Shown: piece by piece, positions 1 through 5,789 of the stretch | How the letters are laid out: each line of letters starts with the position of its first letter | How positions within the stretch are numbered: the first letter of the stretch is position 1 | Assembly (NCBI GenBank): GCA_045807785.1 | Contig: JBJMGS010000133.1 | Span: forward strand, 1 to 10,664 | Length of the DNA stretch: 10,664 bases | DNA from: JAIVGV01 sp045807785 | GTDB taxonomy: Bacteria; Acidobacteriota; Blastocatellia; Pyrinomonadales; Pyrinomonadaceae | Direction: 5' to 3' | Position numbers and translations under genes: made by a program | Notes under the pieces: model-generated | Told to the model about the DNA's origin: nothing | Seen by the model: the letters and a program-made list of their open reading frames with translations, nothing else | Database searches by the model: none

Positions 1-1
1 C

Positions 2-880
2 GGAGGCGCGGACTTGCGCCGCCCGGCACTGAAGCCGCTCGAAGAGTGGGAGCAGGGCTTCAACGTCGTGCTCGCGCCGCGCGCTTCGGGCGACACGCAT
101 CTGCGCGACGACGCGCTTGCGGACGCGGCATCGCTGCTCAGGCTCAAGCCCGAACAACTGCGCGACATGATCGCAACGCGCGCCGTGCTCCCGCTCGCGC
201 GCACCGGCTTGCGCGAAGAGATAGAGCTGATTGAGCGCAGGCTCGACGCACACGGACTGCAAGTCGAGATCGTCTCGGACGAAGATTTAGCCGTCGAGAG
301 CGAGCCGCCGCGTCGCGTCCGCATGCTGGAGTTCGACGACGCGTCGTTGGCGGGCTGGACGAGCGCCGACAGAGAGCCGTCGCGCTTCGCTTGGAACGAA
401 GTGGTGCTGCTCGTCGTGGGCCGCGTCTTCAAAAAGCGGATCGAGGTCGAGGAGCGCGTGAAGCGCGGCGCGGGCGGGGAGGTCGTCGAGTCGCGCGAGT
501 TGTCGGACGACGAGGGCGTCGTCGATCTCTACTTCGAGGGCGCGCGCGCCAACTGGCGCGTCAACGCGGCGGGCTTTGACTACTCCTGCCTCGGCGCGAA
601 CAAGGGCTTGCTCGCGGCGGAGAACTTCGCGCGGCTCGTCGAAACGCTGCAAGCTCGCGCGCCACGTGCGCGGCTCGACGACGCTTACAAGGGCGTGCGC
701 CGGTGGCTGCAATTCGCCTGGGCGCCGACCGCGCACACGGAGGCGGGCGGCGTGCGCCGCGAGCGACCGGGTCGCTACAGCACAGGGGCCGTCACGCTCG
801 TCTCCAACGAGTCGCAGTTCACGCGCTACGGTCGCCTGCTGCGCCACTTCGACGCGCGGCAGAACTCGGAGCAGAGATGA
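2..880 (+). CDS. Conserved hypothetical protein, 5' end probably outside window
   Basis: I do not recognise this as a named family. The frame is open to the left edge and stops at 880. The first in-window start is TTG at 14, with a GGAGG seven bases upstream at 2-6. However, the same bases read Gly-Gly-Ala-Asp-Leu in frame, which looks like the end of a zinc knuckle (C..CGGADL), so I think the true start lies outside. From TTG-14 it would be 288 residues. Residues about 15-95 (FNVVLAPR ... LQVEIVSDEDL) follow the beta-helix-helix-beta rhythm of the ribosomal L7/L12 C-terminal or ClpS-like fold; this is inference from pattern. The rest is soluble, with no membrane segment, and includes a conserved-looking NWRVNAAGFDYSCLG stretch. 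It overlaps the next gene by ATGA, so translation is probably coupled to the rRNA methyltransferase. Confidence 0.75.
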   Translation, partial: GGADLRRPALKPLEEWEQGFNVVLAPRASGDTHLRDDALADAASLLRLKPEQLRDMIATRAVLPLARTGLREEIELIERRLDAHGLQVEIVSDEDLAVESEPPRRVRMLEFDDASLAGWTSADREPSRFAWNEVVLLVVGRVFKKRIEVEERVKRGAGGEVVESRELSDDEGVVDLYFEGARANWRVNAAGFDYSCLGANKGLLAAENFARLVETLQARAPRARLDDAYKGVRRWLQFAWAPTAHTEAGGVRRERPGRYSTGAVTLVSNESQFTRYGRLLRHFDARQNSEQR

Positions 881-1821
881 AACCAACGCGCCGACACCCG
901 CGCGACAACCCGCGCACGGAGCGCGACCCGGAGCGACATGACGCGCGACGCGATGACGCTCGACGCACCGACGCGACGCGCGCAGATTCAACGCGCGGCG
1001 AGCCGACGCGCATCGAGTCGGCTCGCACCGACGGGCACCTCTACGGCGTACTGCCCGTGCTCGAAGCCCTGCGCGCGGGGAGTCGTCGCGTCGAGCGCGT
1101 GACGGTCGCCGAGGGCGCGCACGAGGCGCGTCTGCATGAGCTGTTCGATCTGGCGCGCGCGGCGGGCGTGCCCGTGCGCCGTGCGCCGCGCGCCGAGTTG
1201 CAAAGACTGGCGGCGGGCGCGAACCATCAGGGTGTCATCGCGAACGTCGCGGCGGTCGCGTACCGGGACGCAGACGAGCTTCTCGAACAACTCGCGGCGC
1301 GCGTGCGCGAAGGCAAGCCGCCGCTCGCCATCGTGCTCGACGGCGTGGAAGACCCGCGCAACCTCGGCGCGATCATTCGCACGGCGGAGTGCGCGGGCGT
1401 GGACGCCTTGTTCGTCCCCGAACGCCGCGCCGCGGGGCTGACCGAGACGGTGGCGAAGGCTGCGGCGGGCGCGCTCGAATACCTGCCGGTGGCGCGCGCG
1501 GCGAACGTCGCGCGGCTCGTCGAGAATTTCAAAGAGCAAGGCATCTGGACTGTCGGCACGGACGCCGACGCCAACATCGAATACACGGACTGGGACTGGA
1601 CGCAGCCCTGCGCGCTCCTCTTCGGCGGCGAAGGCGCGGGACTCCGCCGACTCGTGCGCGAACGCTGCGACGCGCTCGTCCGCATCCCGATGCACGGTCG
1701 CATCACCTCGCTCAACGTCTCCGTCGCCGCCGGCATCGTGCTCTACGAAGCCGTGCGACAACGAACTCTCGCAGCGGCAACCGCGTATAGTAAGAGCCCG
1801 TCGGAGGGTGACGAGCGGTAG
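877..1821 (+). CDS. rlmB: 23S rRNA (guanosine-2'-O)-methyltransferase RlmB / TrmH-SpoU family
   Basis: This is a 314-residue SpoU/TrmH-family (SPOUT, trefoil-knot) enzyme. It transfers a methyl group from S-adenosylmethionine to a ribose 2'-OH; the RlmB subgroup acts on G2251 of 23S rRNA. The substrate-binding domain starts at residue 54 (HLYGVLPVLEALRAG), and NHQGV follows at 116-120. The three family motifs are intact: motif 1 NLGAIIRTAE at 162-171 (Asn162, Arg168), motif 2 LFGGEGAGL at 248-256 (Glu252), and motif 3 IPMHGRITSLNVSVAAGI at 270-287 (Ser278, Asn280). The start is the ATG at 877, the only in-frame ATG before the domain, overlapping the upstream stop as ATGA. Residues 1-52 are an unusual low-complexity Arg/Asp/Thr-rich tail absent from the 243-residue E. 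coli enzyme. RlmB is favoured over TrmH by the HLYGVLPVLEAL domain; the exact target base is inferred. Confidence 0.93.
   Translation: MKPTRRHPRDNPRTERDPERHDARRDDARRTDATRADSTRGEPTRIESARTDGHLYGVLPVLEALRAGSRRVERVTVAEGAHEARLHELFDLARAAGVPVRRAPRAELQRLAAGANHQGVIANVAAVAYRDADELLEQLAARVREGKPPLAIVLDGVEDPRNLGAIIRTAECAGVDALFVPERRAAGLTETVAKAAAGALEYLPVARAANVARLVENFKEQGIWTVGTDADANIEYTDWDWTQPCALLFGGEGAGLRRLVRERCDALVRIPMHGRITSLNVSVAAGIVLYEAVRQRTLAAATAYSKSPSEGDER
1786..1791 (+). promoter_or_regulatory. Possible -10 box before the first zinc-ribbon gene
   Basis: TATAGT matches the sigma-70 -10 consensus at five of six bases and stands out in GC-rich sequence. It lies within the 3' end of rlmB, about 60 bases before the ATG at 1852. 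The hexamer 17 bases upstream (GAACTC, 1763-1768) is a poor -35. It may be a weak internal promoter or chance. Confidence 0.2.
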
Positions 1822-1851
1822 TCGAATTACAGTCTGCACAAGGAGTGACGA

Positions 1852-2397
1852 ATGTTCTGTCCGAAATGCGCGGCGCAAAACGTGGACGACGCGAAGTTCT
1901 GCCGGGCGTGCGGGGCGGACATCCGGCTCGTGCCGCACGCGCTGACGGGGCGGCTCGGACGTCGCGACGACGATGACGACGATGACGATGAGCTGGTCGC
2001 CGCCGCCGACAAGTACAGCTACGAGCGCGGGGTGCGTAAACTCGTCTCCGGCGTCATCTACCTGCTCGCGTTCACCGTCATGGTGGTATTCTTCCGCCAG
2101 TTCTGGTGGATGACATTCTGGTTCATCTTCCCGGCCATCGGCAAGATCAGTTCCGGCGCGGGCATCCTCGCGCACGCGCGGCAGGAGTCGCGACGACTCG
2201 GCGGGGGTTCCGCAGGCATGACGACTTTACCGCGCGCGAACGCCACGCAGTCGCTTCCGAACTTCCGGCTGAACGAAGTCGCGCCCGCCGACACCGCCGA
2301 GATCGTCGCACCGCCGCGCAGCGTCACCGAAGGCACGACCCGGCATCTCGGCGCGGTCGAGCCGGTCGCGCGCGAGGACGGCGCGAGATCGAGTTGA
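1852..2397 (+). CDS. Zinc-ribbon membrane protein (paralogue 1)
   Basis: This is a 181-residue protein of unknown function. Residues 1-22 form a small zinc ribbon with two CxxC knuckles (Cys3/Cys6 and Cys17/Cys20), in the 'MFCPKC...FCRACG' style of bacterial zinc-ribbon domains. An LVPHALTG segment follows, then eight consecutive Asp (39-46), then two hydrophobic segments at about 63-81 and 85-105, predicted to span the membrane. The tail is polar and contains SVTEGTT near residues 157-163. An AAGGAG ribosome site at 1840-1845 lies six bases before ATG-1852 and fixes the start. The next gene is a paralogue with the same order of parts. A cytoplasmic zinc ribbon with a membrane anchor suggests a sensing or scaffolding role, but no enzymatic motif is visible. 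The gene lies 30 bases after rlmB and is probably co-transcribed. Confidence 0.85.
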   Translation: MFCPKCAAQNVDDAKFCRACGADIRLVPHALTGRLGRRDDDDDDDDELVAAADKYSYERGVRKLVSGVIYLLAFTVMVVFFRQFWWMTFWFIFPAIGKISSGAGILAHARQESRRLGGGSAGMTTLPRANATQSLPNFRLNEVAPADTAEIVAPPRSVTEGTTRHLGAVEPVAREDGARSS

Positions 2398-2406
2398 ATC
2401 TTCCTT

Positions 2407-2463
2407 CACGTCTTTGCGCCTCCAGCGTGAAAATCATGCCTCACGCAAAGGCGCAAAGGCGCG
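2407..2463. repeat. Imperfect inverted repeat (hairpin), CTTTGCGCC-type
   Basis: Arms at 2407-2430 and 2441-2463 are nearly perfect reverse complements, including a 10-bp identical core (CTTTGCGCCT at 2412-2421 against AGGCGCAAAG at 2449-2458), around a 10-base loop. It fills most of the gap between the two zinc-ribbon genes. There is no T-tract, so it is not a standard intrinsic terminator. The 'CTTTGCG..TTTGCGTGA' wording resembles intergenic repeats I recall from several bacterial genomes (from memory). It may be a small mobile palindrome or an mRNA-stabilising hairpin. Confidence 0.75.
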
Positions 2464-2522
2464 ATAGGAATAATCCAGTCATGCGGGGTTGTGTGCGTGC
2501 AGGTTGAGGAGGTGAGACGGAA

Positions 2523-3050
2523 ATGTTTTGCCCCAAGTGCGGAGTCGAGAACACCGAGACGGCGAGCTTCTGCCGCGGCTGCGGCTCGAACATCTCGCTC
2601 GTGCCGCAGGCGCTCACGGGCACGCTGCCCTCCCCGACGGCGCAAGACGAGCGCCGTCTCAGCCGACGCGAGCGCCGCGAGTTGCTGAAGGAGCGCGCGC
2701 GCGAACGCAAGACCAGGAAGCCGCCGAGTCTCGACGGCGCGGTCGTGCCCTTCTTCGGCGGCATCGGCTTCATCCTCGTCGCGTTCGCGATCATGTTTTT
2801 CATGCCCGGCGGCGCGGAATGGGGCTTCTGGATGTTCATCCCGGCCTTTTTCATGATCGGCTCCGGCGTCTCCGAATACATGCGCTGGAAGCAAGCCAGC
2901 CTGTCGCCGCAGCTCCCGGCGTACACGCCGCCCGCCGCCATCCCACCCGCGCGCGCCACAGAGATTCAGCCGCCGCGCCCGACCTCGGAAATCTATGCCC
3001 CCGGCAGCGTCACCGAAGGCACCACCAAACTGCTTGACCGCGAAGAGTAA
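2523..3050 (+). CDS. Zinc-ribbon membrane protein (paralogue 2)
   Basis: This is a 175-residue paralogue of the preceding gene product; its function is unknown. The zinc ribbon at residues 1-22 has Cys3/Cys6 and Cys17/Cys20, followed by the shared LVPQALTG segment. Residues 41-67 are a strongly basic and acidic stretch (RRLSRRERRELLKERARERK), probably helical. Two hydrophobic segments follow at about 74-94 and 98-117. A Pro-rich tail (129-152) leads to GSVTEGTTKLL near the C-terminus, matching the tail of paralogue 1. A strong GAGGAGGTGA ribosome site at 2506-2515 precedes ATG-2523. AATAAT at 2469-2474 could be a weak -10, without a good -35. The reading frame overlaps the start of aroDE. The long basic helix replaces the poly-Asp tract of paralogue 1, so the two linkers are oppositely charged. 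Confidence 0.87.
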   Translation: MFCPKCGVENTETASFCRGCGSNISLVPQALTGTLPSPTAQDERRLSRRERRELLKERARERKTRKPPSLDGAVVPFFGGIGFILVAFAIMFFMPGGAEWGFWMFIPAFFMIGSGVSEYMRWKQASLSPQLPAYTPPAAIPPARATEIQPPRPTSEIYAPGSVTEGTTKLLDREE

Positions 3051-4602
3051 CCCACGCGCGCGACTCTGCGTCCCCGTCTGCGTGCGACGCGCGAGCGAAC
3101 TGCGCACGGCCATCGAGCGCGCGGCTCAACTCGCCGACGTCGTCGAGCTGCGCTTCGACTGTCTTGAAGACGACGCGCAACTCGACGCGGCGCTTCGCGA
3201 ACTACCCGCGCTCATCGGCGCGCGCGCGCGATCCTTCGTCTTCACCTTCCGCCCCAGCGAACAGGGCGGTCAGCGACAACTCGACGAAGGCGCGCGCACA
3301 GACTTCTGGACGCGCCGCCTGCCCCCGCTTTTGCGAGACGACGCGACGCGCCACGACTTCATTGATCTCGAACTCGATCTCTGCACACGTCGCCGCGACG
3401 AACTCGCCCCACCGCCAGACGGCGTGACTCTCATCATCTCCCAACACGACTTCGAGCATGTCCCCACAGACCTCGAAGCAATTTACGCGCGCATGACCAG
3501 CCTCCCCAGAGCGATCCCGAAAATCGCTGTCCGTGCCGCAGACATCACCGATTGTCTGCCAGTCATCCGCCTGCTCGAACGCGCACGGCGCGAGGGGCAC
3601 GAGCTGATCGCCGTCGCGATGGGCGAGGCGGGCTTGTTGACGCGCGTGCTCGCTCCCGCCTTCGGATCGTTTCTGACCTACGGCGCGCTCGACGCGGAGC
3701 ACGCGACCGCGCCCGGCCAAATTACCGCGCGCGAGCTGCGCGATCTCTACCGCGTCCACTCAATCAGCGAGTACACGGCGATCACCGGACTCGTCGGCTC
3801 GCCCGTCGCGCACTCCGTCTCGCCGCAGATACATAACGCCGCGTTCGCCGCGCTCGGCACCGACGCCGTGTTCATCCCCTTCGCCACGCGAGACGCGCGC
3901 GCCTTCTCACGCCGCATGGCACACCCGCGCACGCGCGAGCTGGCGTGGAATCTGCGCGGCTTGAGCGTCACCGCGCCGCACAAGGGCGCGATCATGGACG
4001 GGCTCGATCTTGTCGAAGCGTCGGCGCGCGAGATCGGCGCGGTCAACACGGTCGTTGTCGAAGACAAAGAGTTGCACGGCTACAACACCGACGCCGCTGC
4101 CGCGCTCGTGCCGCTCAACGGTCTCATTGAACTCGGCGACGCGCGCGTCGCCCTCATCGGCGCGGGCGGCGCGGCGCGTGCAGTACTGTGGAGCCTGCGC
4201 GAGCGCGGCGCGCGCACGACCGTCTTCGCGCGCGCCGCCGAACGCGCACGCTCCGTCGCCGAACAATTCGGCGCGGAGTCTCGCGCACTAGCCGGAGCGC
4301 GCTTCGATAACTTCGATCTCGTCATCAACGCGACGCCGCTCGGCACGCGCGGGGCGCAAGAGTCGGAGACCGTCGCGACCGCTGCCGAGCTGCGCGGCGC
4401 GCGCGCGGCTTACGATCTCGTTTACAATCCTTCCGCGACGCGCTTTCTTCGCGAGGCGCGCGCCGCCGGGTGCGAGATAGTCGTCGGCGGGCTCGCGATG
4501 CTCGTCGCCCAGGCCGCCGCGCAGTTCAAACTCTGGACGGGCGCGGGCGCGCCGGTCGAAGTGATGCGGCGCGCGGCGGAAGAAAAGTTAACGCGTGATT
4601 GA
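2995..4602 (+). CDS. aroDE: Bifunctional 3-dehydroquinate dehydratase (type I) / shikimate dehydrogenase
   Basis: This fusion catalyses two successive steps of the shikimate pathway: dehydration of 3-dehydroquinate, then NADPH reduction of 3-dehydroshikimate. Numbering is from ATG-2995 (535 residues). The type I dehydratase domain (about 22-250) has His151 (SQHDF), Schiff-base Lys176 (IPKIAVR), Arg217, Ser225 and Gln242. The shikimate dehydrogenase domain (about 262-530) has substrate serines 274 and 276 (HSVSP), Lys330 (TAPHK), Asn351 (GAVNT), Asp366 (GYNTD), dinucleotide loop GAGGA at 389-393, NATPLGT near 445, and GGLAMLVAQ with Gln506. All key residues are present, so both halves should be active. 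ATG-2995 gives a 56-base overlap with the upstream gene and has no clear ribosome site. TTG-3034, ten residues before the first strand LCVPVCV, fits the family length better and is a serious alternative. Confidence 0.93.
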   Translation: MPPAASPKAPPNCLTAKSNPRARLCVPVCVRRASELRTAIERAAQLADVVELRFDCLEDDAQLDAALRELPALIGARARSFVFTFRPSEQGGQRQLDEGARTDFWTRRLPPLLRDDATRHDFIDLELDLCTRRRDELAPPPDGVTLIISQHDFEHVPTDLEAIYARMTSLPRAIPKIAVRAADITDCLPVIRLLERARREGHELIAVAMGEAGLLTRVLAPAFGSFLTYGALDAEHATAPGQITARELRDLYRVHSISEYTAITGLVGSPVAHSVSPQIHNAAFAALGTDAVFIPFATRDARAFSRRMAHPRTRELAWNLRGLSVTAPHKGAIMDGLDLVEASAREIGAVNTVVVEDKELHGYNTDAAAALVPLNGLIELGDARVALIGAGGAARAVLWSLRERGARTTVFARAAERARSVAEQFGAESRALAGARFDNFDLVINATPLGTRGAQESETVATAAELRGARAAYDLVYNPSATRFLREARAAGCEIVVGGLAMLVAQAAAQFKLWTGAGAPVEVMRRAAEEKLTRD

Positions 4603-4620
4603 TCATCGGTGGTGAATAAC

Positions 4621-5637
4621 GTGGATCGGTATAGCAGGCAGATTTTATTCGCGGGCATCGGCGCGGAAGGGCAGCGGCGTCTGCGCGAAGCGCGCGCGCT
4701 CGTCGTCGGCTGCGGCGCGCTGGGCTCGGCGCAGGCGGAGTCGCTGGCGCGCGCAGGCGTCCGCCACCTGCGCATCGCGGATCGAGACTTCGTCGAAGAA
4801 TCGAACTTGCAGCGGCAGACTCTGTTCACCGAGCGCGACGCGCGCGAACGCCTGCCGAAAGCGGTCGCCGCCGCGCGCCGCATCAATGAGATCAACTCGG
4901 ACGTCGAGGTCGAGCCCGTCGTCACAGACGTGACCCACGCCAACGTCGAGCGCCTCGTCGAGGGTTGCGACGTTGTGCTCGACGGCACGGATAACTTTGC
5001 GACGCGTTACCTGTTGAACGACGCCTGCGTGAAGCACAACGTCAACTGGATTTACGGCGCGGCGGTCGGCTCCTACGGCGTGACAATGACAGTGCGCCCG
5101 CGCACGACGCCGTGCCTGCGCTGCGTCTTCGAGGACATGCCGCCTGCCGCCTCCGCCGAGACATGCGACACGGCGGGCGTCATTCAGCCGATCATCTCGG
5201 TCGTCGCGGCGGTGCAGGTCAGTGAGGCCATGAAACTCCTGACCGGCCACGCGGAAGCCCTGCACGGCGCGCTGATGCAGTTCGACGTGTGGCGCAACGA
5301 GTGGCGGCGCATCAAGCTCGGTCAGCCTTCGCCCGACTGCGCGACTTGTGCGCGCGGTCTCTACGAGACGCTCGCGGCGGAGGCGAGAGAGTTCGCCGCC
5401 GTGCTCTGCGGTCGCGACGCCGTGCAAATCTCGCCCGCGCGTGCGTCGCAGATCGATCTCGCCGCGCTCGCCGAGCGCCTGCGCGCGGCGGGCGAAGTGA
5501 AAGCCAACGAATACCTCGTGCGTCTGAACGCGGGCGACTACGAGCTGACGATCTTCAGAGACGCGCGCGCCATCATCCGCGGCACGGACGACACGGCGAC
5601 GGCGCGGACGCTCTACGCGCGTTACGTCGGCGGTTGA
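4621..5637 (+). CDS. ThiF/MoeB/HesA-family sulfur-carrier adenylyltransferase
   Basis: This E1-like enzyme activates the C-terminal Gly-Gly of a small sulfur carrier (ThiS or MoaD type) by adenylation, for thiamin, molybdopterin or related sulfur transfer. Numbered from GTG-4621 (338 residues), it shows RYSRQILF at 3-10, the nucleotide loop GCGALGS at 30-36, NLQRQ at 62-66, Lys80, DGTDN at 121-125, zinc cysteines 165/168 (CLRC) and 240/243 (CATC), and the likely catalytic Cys182 (ETCDTAG). The C-terminal domain (about 263-338, CGRDAVQI ... YLVR ... ELTIFRDARAIIRGT) resembles that of Bacillus-type ThiF/MoeB and replaces the rhodanese domain of some relatives. GTG codons at 4609, 4612 and 4621 are possible starts. 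GGTGGTGA at 4608-4615 sits as a ribosome site for 4621. No carrier protein or thiG/moaE is in view, so ThiF versus MoeB stays open. Confidence 0.9.
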   Translation: MDRYSRQILFAGIGAEGQRRLREARALVVGCGALGSAQAESLARAGVRHLRIADRDFVEESNLQRQTLFTERDARERLPKAVAAARRINEINSDVEVEPVVTDVTHANVERLVEGCDVVLDGTDNFATRYLLNDACVKHNVNWIYGAAVGSYGVTMTVRPRTTPCLRCVFEDMPPAASAETCDTAGVIQPIISVVAAVQVSEAMKLLTGHAEALHGALMQFDVWRNEWRRIKLGQPSPDCATCARGLYETLAAEAREFAAVLCGRDAVQISPARASQIDLAALAERLRAAGEVKANEYLVRLNAGDYELTIFRDARAIIRGTDDTATARTLYARYVGG

Positions 5638-5789
5638 CGAGACGCGCAGTTCCGCGCCCGCGAAAGTCGCGGGTATCGGCAACGCGGTCTTTCGGGTTAT
5701 CATCAGACAGTCATCCCGGCTCTCGCCCGACACCGCCCGCGCGGCGCAAGCGAAATTCACGGGCACGTTCACACGACATAACTCTGCGA
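5638..5789 (+). promoter_or_regulatory. Intergenic gap with a short GC hairpin
   Basis: This 152-base gap contains a perfect 6-bp stem (CCCGCG 5657-5662, CGCGGG 5668-5673, loop AAAGT) without a T-tract. TATCAT at 5698-5703 could be a -10 element for the following secreted-protein gene, but no convincing -35 is seen. No Shine-Dalgarno precedes ATG-5790. Confidence 0.25.

Noticed and set aside
287..991. 234-codon open frame on the - strand opposite the first gene
   Set aside because: Low-complexity Arg/Ala/Val composition and placement across the ATGA junction of two + strand genes mark it as a shadow.
988..2175. 395-codon open frame on the - strand opposite rlmB and the first zinc-ribbon gene
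   Set aside because: It spans two well-supported + strand genes, its translation is His/Arg/Asp-rich nonsense without domains, and long antisense frames are expected at this GC content.
4645..5772. 375-codon open frame on the - strand opposite the ThiF-type gene
   Set aside because: The + strand gene has all family motifs; the antisense product shows no recognisable fold and no ribosome site.
5289..5789. Upstream extension of the propeller gene
   Set aside because: The extension is an out-of-frame reading of the ThiF-type gene. The signal peptide starting at 5790 fixes the real start.
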